Assembly (NCBI GenBank): GCA_963699535.1
Contig: CAVOUJ010000013.1
Span: forward strand, 62,001 to 126,000
Direction of reading: 5' to 3'
DNA: 64,000 nucleotides
From: VBDM01 sp963699535
GTDB taxonomy: Bacteria > Pseudomonadota > Gammaproteobacteria > Burkholderiales > SG8-39
In this document: positions 33,850 to 42,446 of the stretch, piece by piece
Layout: every line of letters begins with the position of its first letter
Position numbering within the stretch: the first letter of the stretch is position 1
Notes under the pieces: generated by a model
Told to the model about the DNA's origin: nothing
Seen by the model: the letters and a program-made list of their open reading frames with translations, nothing else
Databases searched by the model: none
Made by a program: the position numbers and the translations under genes

Positions 33850-34008
33850 CGCCCCGCCATATGTATTGCCGATCAACAAGCGCCGACTCAGCACTTGCGT
33901 GTTATCAAGAAAACTGGCCGACCTAATCGCTGAAAGGTCTATCGACTGCCTGCTAATCTGGGCAGGCTACCCCCAAGGTTCTGATCCATCAAGCCGGCCC
34001 GCGAATAC

Positions 34009-34020
34009 ATGTTCGAACAT
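34009..34020. promoter_or_regulatory. Perfect 12-bp palindrome in the accessory-region gap
   Basis: ATGTTCGAACAT lies in the 228-nt gap between the winged-helix regulator and comF. It could be an operator of the regulator or belong to a mobile remnant. The gap is AT-richer than its surroundings and contains no recognisable gene. Confidence 0.35.
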
Positions 34021-34077
34021 CTTACATATATGGACGCCGGCCGGGAGGGTGCTCACGTCCACACGGCGATTGCCTGA

Positions 34078-34797
34078 TCAGCGCTGGACGGTGCGCGCGA
34101 TCACGAAGTTCTCGACTCTCGTCGCGCCTGCGCGCTTGAGCGCCTGTGCGAGCTCGTTCAGGGTTGCTCCGGTGGTCATGACATCGTCGACCACCCCAAC
34201 GCTCGCTCCAGAGAGATCGAGCTTGCACAGGAATGCCCCGCGCATGTTCTTCGCCCGCTCTTCGTAAGGAAGCTTTGTCTGCGGCAGCGTGTCCTTCACG
34301 CGCAGCACGCCGCGGGGCTCGATCTTCACGCCGAGGTGCCGCGCAACGCCCCGCGCGATTTCAAGGGCTTGGTTGAATCCGCGCTCGGTAAGGCGCCTCG
34401 AATGCAGAGGCATGGGAACGATGAAATCGACTTTCGGCAGCGGCCGCGACGCGAGGCTGCGCGCGAAGTATGCGGCGAGTGCGAGCCGGGCCCGATACTT
34501 GAGCGCCTGGATGAGCCTGTCGCACGGAAATTCGTAGCGCCACAGCGCCAGCGTGCCGTCGAAGTGTGGGGGATGATTGAGGCAGCTGCCGCAGACCGCT
34601 CCTGCGGTACTCGGCAGCGCGCAACGCGGGCAAGGCTCGGGCAGCACCGGCAGCTCGGCGGCGCAGGGCGCGCACAGCAGCCCCGCGCCGCTTTCCGCCC
34701 CGCAGAGCAGGCAGTCTCCTCCGGCCCAAGCCAGGACAGAACGAAGGAGCGCATTTGACAAGCTTTCCGCTAGCTCCGATGATCGCCACGTGCGCAT
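34078..34797 (-). CDS. comF: ComF family phosphoribosyltransferase-like protein
   Basis: A 239-residue ComFC/GntX-type protein. The N-terminal zinc-finger cysteines (CLLCGAESG, CAPCAAEL, CPRCALP, CGSCLNHPP) precede a type I phosphoribosyltransferase fold with PRPP loop VVDDVMTTGATLNE. Linked to DNA uptake in naturally competent bacteria; the enzymatic role is unclear. Its proposed ATG shares the CATG palindrome with the bioB start, so one of the two starts may lie further inside. Confidence 0.9.
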   Translation of the reverse strand: MRTWRSSELAESLSNALLRSVLAWAGGDCLLCGAESGAGLLCAPCAAELPVLPEPCPRCALPSTAGAVCGSCLNHPPHFDGTLALWRYEFPCDRLIQALKYRARLALAAYFARSLASRPLPKVDFIVPMPLHSRRLTERGFNQALEIARGVARHLGVKIEPRGVLRVKDTLPQTKLPYEERAKNMRGAFLCKLDLSGASVGVVDDVMTTGATLNELAQALKRAGATRVENFVIARTVQR

Positions 34798-35779
34798 GAA
34801 CTCGCTTAACGAAGATCGCACCCCCGCGGTGCACGCGGCCGGTGCGGGCCCGTCCTGGACCCGAGCCGCCGTCGAGGCGCTCTTCGATTTGCCTTTCAAC
34901 GATCTCCTGCATCGCGCCCAGAGCGTGCATCGAGCGCACTTCGACGCGAACGCGGTGCAGCTCTCGACGCTGCTCTCTATCAAGACAGGCGGTTGCCCCG
35001 AGGACTGCGCCTATTGCCCGCAATCGGCGCGCTACCGCACCGGAGTCGAGAACGAGCCGCTCATCCCACTCGAAGGTGTGGTCGCGGCGGCGCGCGCGGC
35101 CAAACAGAACGGTGCGACGCGCTTCTGCATGGGCGCCGCCTGGCGCGGGCCGAAGGACCGGGACCTCGATCAGGTGGTCGAGCGGGTGCGAGCGGTGAAG
35201 CAGCTGGGACTGGAAACCTGCGCCACTCTTGGTCTCCTGCGCGAAGGCCAAGCCGAGCAGTTGAAGGACGCGGGCCTCGACTACTACAACCACAACCTCG
35301 ACACGGCTCCCGAGTTCTACGGCGAGATCATCACCACGCGCACCTATGGCGACCGGCTCGACACGCTTTCGCGCGTGCGCCGCGCCGGGATCAAGGTGTG
35401 CTGCGGCGGAATTGTCGGGATGGGCGAGACCCGGGCGCAGCGTGCAGGCCTGATCGCCGCTCTCGCGAACCTCGACCCGCATCCCGAGTCGGTGCCCATC
35501 AACGACCTGGTCCAGGTCGAGGGAACGCCGCTCGAGGGTGCGCCCAAGCTAGACTGGAGCGAATTCGTGCGCACCATCGCCTGTGCCCGCATTACCATGC
35601 CCACGAGCATGGTGAGGCTCTCCGCGGGGCGCACCGACATGCCCGAATCGGTACAGGCGCTGTGTTTCCTCGCCGGTGCGAACTCGATCTTCTACGGCGA
35701 CAAGCTGCTCACGACCGGCAATCCCGAAGCCGCGCGCGACCGCGCCCTGCTGGAAAAACTGGGCATGCACGCCCTGTAA
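34796..35779 (+). CDS. bioB: Biotin synthase
   Basis: Radical SAM enzyme that inserts sulphur into dethiobiotin. The 4Fe-4S motif is CPEDCAYCPQS, and further conserved blocks are RFCMGAAW, YYNHNLDTAPEFYG, CCGGIVGMGE and RLSAGR. The 327-residue product starts at MNSLNEDRTP; a GTG further in is possible because the first ~18 residues are not conserved and the ATG overlaps the comF start head-to-head. bioC follows. Confidence 0.95.
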   Translation: MNSLNEDRTPAVHAAGAGPSWTRAAVEALFDLPFNDLLHRAQSVHRAHFDANAVQLSTLLSIKTGGCPEDCAYCPQSARYRTGVENEPLIPLEGVVAAARAAKQNGATRFCMGAAWRGPKDRDLDQVVERVRAVKQLGLETCATLGLLREGQAEQLKDAGLDYYNHNLDTAPEFYGEIITTRTYGDRLDTLSRVRRAGIKVCCGGIVGMGETRAQRAGLIAALANLDPHPESVPINDLVQVEGTPLEGAPKLDWSEFVRTIACARITMPTSMVRLSAGRTDMPESVQALCFLAGANSIFYGDKLLTTGNPEAARDRALLEKLGMHAL

Positions 35780-35814
35780 CGACGACGGCGCCGCGCGCCC
35801 CCTGCACCGTCCGG

Positions 35815-36699
35815 ATGAGCGAATTTCGCCTCGACCCGAGGGAGGCGCGGCGGGCGTTCGAGCGCGCCGCCCGGGCGGGCGCCGACGCCGCGGTATTGCA
35901 GGCGGAAGTCGAGCGGCGCATGTTGGAACGCCTCGACTTCATCCGTATGCAGCCTAGGCGCATCCTCGACGCAGGTTGCGGCACAGGACGGGGCCTCGGG
36001 CTGCTCCACCGGCGCTATCCCCGGGCGGAACTGCTCGGGGTGGATTTCGCCCGAGACGCGGTCCACGCGGCCAGGCGCGGCGAGTCTCTCATCCGCCGTG
36101 CGTGGGGCATGCTCGGGGGGCCGGCGCGCTTTCATTTATGCGCGGATTTTTCTCGCCTGCCGCTCCGCGCAGGGTGCGTCGACATGGTGTGGTCCAATCT
36201 CGCCCTCGCGTGGGCCGCCGACCCGCTCGCGGCATTGCGTGAGCTCCACCGGGTCATTGCGAGAGGTGGCCTCCTGATGCTCTCGAGCTACGGACCCGAC
36301 ACGCTGAAAGAACTCAGGGCCGCTTTTGGCGCCGCCTCTCCCGGGCGTCACGTGCATTCGTTCGCCGACATGCACGACGTGGGCGACATGCTCGTCGCGG
36401 GCGGTTTCGCCGAACCGGTCATGGACATGGAGCGAATCACGCTCACCTATCCCGACGTGCCGGCGCTCGCGCGCGATCTGAAGGCTTCGGGCCAGACCTG
36501 CGCCGCGGCCGATCGCGGGCGCGGCCTCATGGGGCGGGCGGCCTGGCGGACGATGCTCGATGCATACGAGCGCGAAAGGGAGAGCGGGAGCCTACCCGCC
36601 ACGGTCGAGGTGGTATACGGGCACGCCTGGAAGGGCGAGCCGCGCGTCGCTGCCGACGGCAGGCAGATCGTGAAGTTGGAAACAAGAAGACGGCGCTGA
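35815..36699 (+). CDS. bioC: Malonyl-ACP O-methyltransferase
   Basis: Methylates malonyl-ACP to start pimelate synthesis for biotin. The 294-residue SAM-dependent enzyme has the binding motif RILDAGCGTGRGLGLL (~50), MVWSNLALAWAADP (the BioC-type SNLAL block) and LMLSSYGPDTLKELR. Lies 35 nt after bioB. A partner esterase bioH and the bioA/D/F genes are not in the window. Confidence 0.92.
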   Translation: MSEFRLDPREARRAFERAARAGADAAVLQAEVERRMLERLDFIRMQPRRILDAGCGTGRGLGLLHRRYPRAELLGVDFARDAVHAARRGESLIRRAWGMLGGPARFHLCADFSRLPLRAGCVDMVWSNLALAWAADPLAALRELHRVIARGGLLMLSSYGPDTLKELRAAFGAASPGRHVHSFADMHDVGDMLVAGGFAEPVMDMERITLTYPDVPALARDLKASGQTCAAADRGRGLMGRAAWRTMLDAYERERESGSLPATVEVVYGHAWKGEPRVAADGRQIVKLETRRRR

Positions 36700-36726
36700 G
36701 AAGCGCTCTCACTCTCGATTCGTGGC

Positions 36727-36754
36727 TTGCCCCGCGTGGGGAGAGTGTGATAAT
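36727..36754 (+). promoter_or_regulatory. Predicted promoter of the cytochrome oxidase operon
   Basis: TTGCCC, a 16-nt gap and GATAAT precede ctaC by 124 nt. CACTCTC (36710-36716) and GAGAGTG (36741-36747) form inverted-repeat arms around the -35, which could be a binding site or hairpin. Confidence 0.5.
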
Positions 36755-36878
36755 TTACCGCGGTTTTTCGACGCGAATTCTCCGCCTTCTTCCACCAGCG
36801 TTCCGCGGACGATCTCGCCGCGCGCGCCGACGCTGCTTATCGAGCCCGACACGATCAGGATAACGTAACGAGGATCTA

Positions 36879-38003
36879 ATGCTTAAGAGGACGGTCAGGA
36901 CGGCAGTCGCCGCGTGTCTTGCGCTTTCGGGGACAGCCCACGCGGCGTACCAATGGAACCTGCCAACGCCGGTGACGCGCGTCGCCAGCGAGATCTACGA
37001 TCTGCACACCATCATGATGTGGATCATTCTGGCGATCTTCGTCGGGGTATTCGGCGTGATGTTCTATTCGATTTTCGCTCACCGCAAGTCGGTGGGTCAC
37101 AAGGCAGAGCACTTCCACGAGAACACCACGGTCGAAATCGTCTGGACGGTCATCCCGCTGCTGATTCTGATCCTGATGGCCTGGCCGGCGACCAAGACCC
37201 TCCTGGGTTTGAAGGACACATCGAGCCCCGATCTTTCCATCAAGGTCACCGGTTACCAGTGGAAATGGGGCTACGACTACCTGAAGGGAGAGGGCGAGGG
37301 AATATCCTTCCTTTCCAATCTTGTGACTCCCCAGGACCAGATCACCGGCAGCTCGCCCAAAGGCGAGCATTACCTCCTCGAGGTTGACAACCCGATGGTC
37401 GTGCCGGTCAACAGGAAGGTGCGTGTGCTCCTCACCGCCAACGACGTCATTCACGCATGGATGATCCCGGCTTTCGGAGTGAAACAGGACGCGATCCCGG
37501 GCTTTGTCCGGGACACTTGGTTCAGGGCGGAAAAAGAAGGCGTGTACCGCGGCCAGTGCGCGGAACTCTGCGGAAAGGACCACGGCTTCATGCCCATCGT
37601 GGTCGAGGTCGTATCGGAGGAGAAATACTCTGCCTGGGTGGCTGACCAGAAGAAGAAGATGGCCGCCACGGCCGAGGACCCGGGCAGGAAGTGGGACCTC
37701 GCCGGTTTGAAGGCGCGCGGCGAGAAGGTCTACGCGGCGAACTGCGTGGCCTGCCACCAGGCGAGCGGCCAAGGTGTGAAGGGCGCTTTTCCGGCACTCG
37801 ACGGTTCGCAGATCGTCAACGGCCCAAAGGGGAAACCGATTGAAACCGTGCTGAACGGCAGGCAGGGCACTGCGATGGTGGCTTTCGGAAAGCAGCTTTC
37901 GGATACCGACATCGCGGCGGTGATCACCTTCGTCCGCAATAACTGGGGGAACAGGGCCGGCGATGTCATTCAACCGAGCGAGATCAGGTCGGCGCGCAAG
38001 TGA
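36879..38003 (+). CDS. ctaC: Cytochrome c oxidase subunit II with fused cytochrome c domain
   Basis: CuA-bearing subunit of a caa3-like oxidase, 374 residues. Signal peptide, two transmembrane helices (IMMWIILAIFVGVFGVMFY; IVWTVIPLLILILMAW), aromatic YQWKWGY, and CuA site CAELCGKDHGFM with the His of DVIHAWMIPAFG. A C-terminal cytochrome c domain with CVACH heme motif (~290) and distal Met follows. The fused heme domain takes electrons directly from a soluble cytochrome c. First gene of the oxidase cluster. Confidence 0.96.
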   Translation: MLKRTVRTAVAACLALSGTAHAAYQWNLPTPVTRVASEIYDLHTIMMWIILAIFVGVFGVMFYSIFAHRKSVGHKAEHFHENTTVEIVWTVIPLLILILMAWPATKTLLGLKDTSSPDLSIKVTGYQWKWGYDYLKGEGEGISFLSNLVTPQDQITGSSPKGEHYLLEVDNPMVVPVNRKVRVLLTANDVIHAWMIPAFGVKQDAIPGFVRDTWFRAEKEGVYRGQCAELCGKDHGFMPIVVEVVSEEKYSAWVADQKKKMAATAEDPGRKWDLAGLKARGEKVYAANCVACHQASGQGVKGAFPALDGSQIVNGPKGKPIETVLNGRQGTAMVAFGKQLSDTDIAAVITFVRNNWGNRAGDVIQPSEIRSARK

Positions 38004-38073
38004 GCGCGCCTCATCTTGAACGACCGCGAGACATGACAGTCAACGATCGAGTACCGAGTACTAGGAGTATCTG

Positions 38074-39666
38074 ATGAGCGCAGTCATCGACCATGGCCAC
38101 GGCCACGCCCACGACGAGCACCATCCCTCGGGGATCATGCGCTGGATCACCACGACCAACCACAAGGACATCGGGACGCTGTATCTGTGGTTCAGCTTTA
38201 CGATGTTCATGGTCGGCGGCATCCTCGCGCTCGGCATTCGGGCGGAGCTCTTCAAGCCCGGCTTGCAGCTGTGGCATCCGGAGTTCTTCAACCAGCTCAC
38301 CACGATGCACGGCCTCATCATGGTGTTCGGCGCGATCATGCCGGCCTTCGTCGGCTTCGCCAACTGGCAGGTGCCGATGATGATCGGCGCGCCCGACATG
38401 GCCTTTGCGCGCCTGAACAACTGGAGCTTCTGGCTGCTCCCCGTTGGCGGGACTTTGCTCGTCGCATCGTTCTTCGTGCCGGGAGGCGCTACCGCCGCCG
38501 GATGGACGATCTATGCTCCGCTCTCGACCCAGATGGGGCCGGGAATGGACCTCGCGATCTTCGCCCTGCACATCATGGGCGCGTCCTCGATCATGGGCTC
38601 GATCAACATCGTCACCACCATCCTCAACATGCGCGCCCCGGGAATGACGCTGATGAGGATGCCGCTTTTCGTGTGGACCTGGCTCATCACCGCCTATCTC
38701 CTCATCGCCGTGATGCCGGTGCTCGCAGGGGCGATCACCATGCTTCTCACGGACCGGCACTTCGGCACCTCGTTCTTCAACGCGGCGGGTGGCGGCGATC
38801 CGGTGATGTTCCAGCACATCTTCTGGTTCTTCGGCCACCCCGAGGTCTACATCATGATTCTCCCGGGGTTCGGGATCATCAGCCAGGTGATCCCCGCTTT
38901 CTCGAGGAAGCCGCTCTTCGGCTACTCCTCGATGGTGTACGCGACCGCTTCGATCGCGATCCTGTCGTTCATCGTCTGGGCGCACCACATGTTTACAGTG
39001 GGCATGCCCGTGGCCGGGCTGCTGTTCTTCATGTACGCGACGGTTCTGATCGCCGTGCCCACCGGAGTGAAGGTCTTCAACTGGCTCGCCACCATGTGGC
39101 GCGGCTCGATGACTTTCGAGACCCCGATGCTCTTCGCGGTGGGCTTCATCTTCGTGTTCACCATGGGCGGTTTCACGGGGCTTATCTGTGCGATCGCCCC
39201 CATCGACATTCAGATCCAGGACACCTATTACATCGTGGCGCACTTCCATTACGTGCTCGTCGCGGGGTCGCTGTTCTCGCTTTTCGCTGGCGTCTACTTC
39301 TGGGTGCCCAAGTGGACCGGAAGGATGTACGACGAGGCCCTCGGCAAGTGGCACTTCTGGCTGTCGATGATCTTCTTCAACATTACGTTCTTCCCGATGC
39401 ACTTCCTCGGCCTCGCCGGGATGCCGCGCCGGATTCCTGACTACGCGTTGCAGTTCGCCGAATTCAACGAGATTGCCTCGATCGGCGCATTCGGCTTCGG
39501 GCTTTCGCAGCTCCTGTTCCTGTGGATCGTTCTGAAGGTGACCGTGCTTGGTCGGGGCGAAAAGGCAGGGCAGCGGCCCTGGGAAGGCGCTGACACTCTC
39601 GAGTGGACCCACCTGCCGAGCCCTCCGCCGTACCACAGCTTCACCGAGCAGCCGGTAGTCAAGTGA
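38074..39666 (+). CDS. ctaD: Cytochrome c oxidase subunit I
   Basis: Catalytic subunit with heme a and the heme a3-CuB centre; 530 residues, about 12 membrane helices. Heme a and CuB ligand regions are seen in TMHGLIMVF, WFFGHPEVYIMILPGFG (His-Pro-Glu-Val-Tyr crosslink motif), VWAHHMFTVGM and YIVAHFHYVLV. The N-terminus has a His-rich stretch (HGHGHAHDEHH) not involved in catalysis. Intact. Confidence 0.98.
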   Translation: MSAVIDHGHGHAHDEHHPSGIMRWITTTNHKDIGTLYLWFSFTMFMVGGILALGIRAELFKPGLQLWHPEFFNQLTTMHGLIMVFGAIMPAFVGFANWQVPMMIGAPDMAFARLNNWSFWLLPVGGTLLVASFFVPGGATAAGWTIYAPLSTQMGPGMDLAIFALHIMGASSIMGSINIVTTILNMRAPGMTLMRMPLFVWTWLITAYLLIAVMPVLAGAITMLLTDRHFGTSFFNAAGGGDPVMFQHIFWFFGHPEVYIMILPGFGIISQVIPAFSRKPLFGYSSMVYATASIAILSFIVWAHHMFTVGMPVAGLLFFMYATVLIAVPTGVKVFNWLATMWRGSMTFETPMLFAVGFIFVFTMGGFTGLICAIAPIDIQIQDTYYIVAHFHYVLVAGSLFSLFAGVYFWVPKWTGRMYDEALGKWHFWLSMIFFNITFFPMHFLGLAGMPRRIPDYALQFAEFNEIASIGAFGFGLSQLLFLWIVLKVTVLGRGEKAGQRPWEGADTLEWTHLPSPPPYHSFTEQPVVK

Positions 39667-39773
39667 CTGACCGCGGGCAACGATCCAACAACCGGGTGAC
39701 GGCACTGGTGCTCGCCTCGGTCGCGCTCGTGTTCTTCGTCGGGATCGTGCTCAAGTATGTCCTGATCAAATGA
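39663..39773 (+). CDS. Cytochrome oxidase small assembly protein (36 aa)
   Basis: A 36-codon gene starting at GTG, overlapping the ctaD stop (GTGA) and itself overlapped by ctaG (ATGA). The product has a charged N-terminus (TDRGQRSNNR) and one transmembrane helix (VLASVALVFFVGIVLKYVLI). This tiny gene is conserved between ctaD and ctaG in betaproteobacteria, where it is named for its position; its molecular role is not known. Both overlaps strongly support that it is translated. Confidence 0.85.
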   Translation: MTDRGQRSNNRVTALVLASVALVFFVGIVLKYVLIK

Positions 39774-40321
39774 CGCAGATTGCCGCAAACCTCGCGCTTG
39801 CCAACCGGCGGCTCCTGAAGAAGCTGCTGGTGATCGCCGTCATGATGTTCGGTTTCGGCTTCGCCCTGGTGCCGTTCTACGAAAAGATCTGCGAGGTGAC
39901 CGGCATCCGCAATGTATTCCAGCCGGACGAAATCGCGATGAACACGCAGGTCGATTACTCGCGTCGCGTGTCCGTCGAGTTCGACTCCAACACGCGGCGC
40001 CTCCCTTGGACCTTCAAGCCCCTGCAATCGAGCGTGTCCGTGCATCCCGGGGAACTCACACAGGTCGTGTACGAGGTCAGGAACACGCTCGACCGTCCGG
40101 TGACCGGGCAGGCTGTTCCGAGCTTCGGGCCGCAGCAGGCCGCTCTCTACCTGCGAAAGATGGAATGCTTCTGTTTCCAGCAGCAGACGCTGGCCCCGGG
40201 AGAAGTGCGCAGAATGCCGGTGGTGTTCGTGATCGATTCCAGATTGCCGCCCGAGTTGAACACGATCACGCTGTCCTACACCTTCTTTGAGGTCGAAGGC
40301 GCGCGCGGCGGGGCGAGTTGA
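39770..40321 (+). CDS. ctaG: Cytochrome c oxidase assembly protein CtaG (Cox11 type)
   Basis: Membrane-anchored copper chaperone that delivers Cu to the CuB site of subunit I. The 183-residue protein has one N-terminal helix (LLVIAVMMFGFGFALVPFY), the copper-binding KMECFCFQQQ motif and C-terminal LSYTFFEV. It overlaps the small assembly gene by 4 nt. Confidence 0.95.
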   Translation: MTQIAANLALANRRLLKKLLVIAVMMFGFGFALVPFYEKICEVTGIRNVFQPDEIAMNTQVDYSRRVSVEFDSNTRRLPWTFKPLQSSVSVHPGELTQVVYEVRNTLDRPVTGQAVPSFGPQQAALYLRKMECFCFQQQTLAPGEVRRMPVVFVIDSRLPPELNTITLSYTFFEVEGARGGAS

Positions 40322-40542
40322 ACGCGATGGGGAGCGGCCAAGCGCCGAAGACGGCATCCCCGCTGCAGGTGGCCAGAGCGGTGTTCTGGTCGTTTCTCGG
40401 CATCAGGAGGCGCACCGAGCACGAGTCGGATGCCGCGCAATTGAAGCTGGCGCATGTCGTCGTCGCCGGGATCATCGGCGCCGCAATATTCGTATTGACC
40501 CTGGTGCTTCTGGTTAGATTCATCGTTGGCACAGCGGCGTAA
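40318..40542 (+). CDS. DUF2970 family membrane protein
   Basis: About 72-74 residues with the DUF2970 pattern AVFWSFLGIRRR followed by one helix (VVAGIIGAAIFVLTLVLLVRFIVG). It is found between ctaG and ctaE in betaproteobacteria and is thought to be oxidase-associated; function unknown. Start either TTG overlapping the ctaG stop or ATG at 40327. Confidence 0.82.
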   Translation: MNAMGSGQAPKTASPLQVARAVFWSFLGIRRRTEHESDAAQLKLAHVVVAGIIGAAIFVLTLVLLVRFIVGTAA

Positions 40543-40557
40543 GGAGAGGAGAGCAAG

Positions 40558-41406
40558 ATGAGCGATCGCGCTCAGCATTACTACGTTCCACAACCGTCCC
40601 ATTGGATGATCTTCGGATCCGCGGCGCTCCTTTGCATGGCGAGCGGCGCGGCGAGCTGGTTCAACGGGTGGGGCTTCGGGGGCTACATCGTCCTTCTCGG
40701 CTTCGCCATCCTGGTCTTCATGATGGTGCGCTGGTTCGGTGACGTGATTCGCGAGTCCGAAGGCAACAAGTACGGGCGCTGGGAGGACGTGTCGTTCCGC
40801 TGGGGCATGAGCTGGTTCATCTTCTCCGAGGTGATGTTCTTTGCCGCTTTTTTCGGCGCGCTCTACTATGCCCGGCAGCTGTCGGTACCCGATCTGGGCA
40901 GCATCGAGAGCAAGATGCTGTGGCCGGACTTCGCCCCCCAATGGCCTTCTGCCGGACCGGACTTCAAGGATCCCTTTACGCCCATGGCGGCGTGGGGGAT
41001 CCCGGCGATCAACACGCTGCTGCTGCTCTCGTCGGGCGTGACGGTGACGATCGCCCATTGGGCGCTAAAAGAGAACAAACGGGGGCAACTCGCCCTGTTC
41101 ATGTTCTTCACGATTGCGTTGGGCGTCACCTTCCTCGGCTTCCAGATCTACGAATACGCTCATGCCTACTCCGATCTCAACCTGAAGCTCACCACCGGGA
41201 TCTACGGCTCGACGTTTTTCATGCTCACCGGCTTCCACGGGTTTCACGTGACGCTCGGCGCCATCATGCTTACGGTGATCCTTTTCCGCTGCCTCGCCGG
41301 GCACTTCAAGCCCGAGCACCATTTCGCTTTCGAGGCGGTCGCGTGGTACTGGCACTTCGTCGATGTCGTGTGGCTCGGGCTCTTTATCTTCGTGTACTGG
41401 CTCTAG
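40558..41406 (+). CDS. ctaE: Cytochrome c oxidase subunit III
   Basis: Seven-helix subunit that stabilises subunit I and lines the oxygen channel; 282 residues. Typical blocks: WMIFGSAALLCMA, FRWGMSWFIFSEVMFFAAFFGALYY (conserved Glu), FQIYEYAHAYSDLNL, TGFHGFHVTLGAI and WYWHFVDVVWLGLF. RBS AAGGAGAGGAG lies before the ATG. Two hairpins follow the stop. Confidence 0.97.
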   Translation: MSDRAQHYYVPQPSHWMIFGSAALLCMASGAASWFNGWGFGGYIVLLGFAILVFMMVRWFGDVIRESEGNKYGRWEDVSFRWGMSWFIFSEVMFFAAFFGALYYARQLSVPDLGSIESKMLWPDFAPQWPSAGPDFKDPFTPMAAWGIPAINTLLLLSSGVTVTIAHWALKENKRGQLALFMFFTIALGVTFLGFQIYEYAHAYSDLNLKLTTGIYGSTFFMLTGFHGFHVTLGAIMLTVILFRCLAGHFKPEHHFAFEAVAWYWHFVDVVWLGLFIFVYWL

Positions 41407-41415
41407 GACGACACT

Positions 41416-41453
41416 GACAGCGCAGCTGTCGCTTCCCGGCGCGCCTGGAAGCG
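41416..41453. terminator. Tandem hairpins at the convergent end of ctaE and the DUF2909 gene
   Basis: GACAGC-GCA-GCTGTC is followed at once by CGCTTCC...GGAAGCG. They lie between convergent stops at 41406 and 41470, which fits a bidirectional terminator, but there is no T-run. Confidence 0.45.
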
Positions 41454-41469
41454 GCGAGGAATTACTCTG

Positions 41470-41668
41470 CTACGCAATCTTGCCGGGGATCAGGCCCAGG
41501 TAGTAGCTGGCCATGAGCAGCAGGAACAGGGTGAGCGACAGGCCGACTCGCCATGCGCAGAGCCTTGACGGTGCGCTTCGACTGGCCGCGGTCGGTCACC
41601 AGGAAAAAAAGCGCGGAGGCGAGGCTCGCCAGAATCGCGACGAACATCAGAATGACGACGATTTTCAC
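41470..41668 (-). CDS. DUF2909 twin-transmembrane protein, +1 frameshift
   Basis: A small protein of about 65 residues with two helices: VVILMFVAILASLASALFFLV, then SLTLFLLLMASYYLGLIPG ending PGKIA. This is the betaproteobacterial DUF2909 pattern found between ctaE and SURF1. GTG start. The frame shifts by one base near 41560, after RTVKAL; without correction the product ends in an unrelated non-hydrophobic tail. Function unknown, presumed oxidase-related by position. Confidence 0.75.
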
Positions 41669-41734
41669 ACGCGGCGCCTCGGAGGAACCCGAATCGAGTG
41701 TACTCCAATCCGGTCAAGCGCCGTGCCTGGCGGG

Positions 41735-42446
41735 GTGAGAATCGGCGGTTGGCGTTTTCGCCCGGGGCTTGTCCCCAGCATTGCAGCGGCCGGGTTCATA
41801 GTCCTTACGCTTTCGCTTGGAAACTGGCAGACGCGGCGCGCCGAGGAAAAAACCGAAGCTGCCCGCAAATTCGGTGAAGGGATGCAGGGAGTGGTGCTGT
41901 CAGTTCCCTCATCCGCCGTGGACGCCAGATCTCTTGAGCGGCGGCGGGTCAGCGCGCGGGGACGATTCGTGGCGCGTGCCACGTTCTTTCTCGACAACAA
42001 GGTGTTGCGCGGAGTCGCCGGCTATCGCGTGTTCACGCCGCTAGCCATCGAGGGAGGCGACATGCACGTCCTGGTGGACCGCGGCTGGATCGCGGCGGGC
42101 GATCGTTCCAGGCTCCCCACCGTCACAACGCCCGAGGGCGTGCTGACCATCGAGGGCCTGGCCGTGATTCCCAGCCGCCGTTTCCTTGAACTGGCTCCCG
42201 AGGAATCGACCGGCGCACTGCGGCAGAACCTCGTCATCGAGCGCGAGCAGGAACGTCTCGGCACTCAAGCTCCAACCCTTCGTGATCGAGCAGACGAGCG
42301 ACGCCAAGGACGGCCTTGAGCGCGCGAGGGAACGCCCCGACGCGGGCGTCGAACGGCACCGGAGTTACGCGCTTCAGTGGTATTCGTTCGCTGCGCTCGC
42401 AGCCATTCTCTATGTCGTCCTCAATTTCAGGCGAGAGCCTTCCTGA
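41735..42446 (+). CDS. SURF1 family oxidase assembly protein, +1 frameshift
   Basis: Inner-membrane protein that helps insert heme a into subunit I. The N-terminal helix (VPSIAAAGFIVLTLSLGNWQ) carries the SURF1 GxWQ signature; a periplasmic domain with LDNKVLRGVAGYRVFTPL and VDRGWIAAGDR follows, and a second helix (YSFAALAAILYVVLNFR) closes it. The frame slips by one base near 42264, between REQERLG and LKLQPFVIEQ. Corrected length about 237 residues. GTG 41735 is the best start; GTG 41723 is an alternative. Confidence 0.87.
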
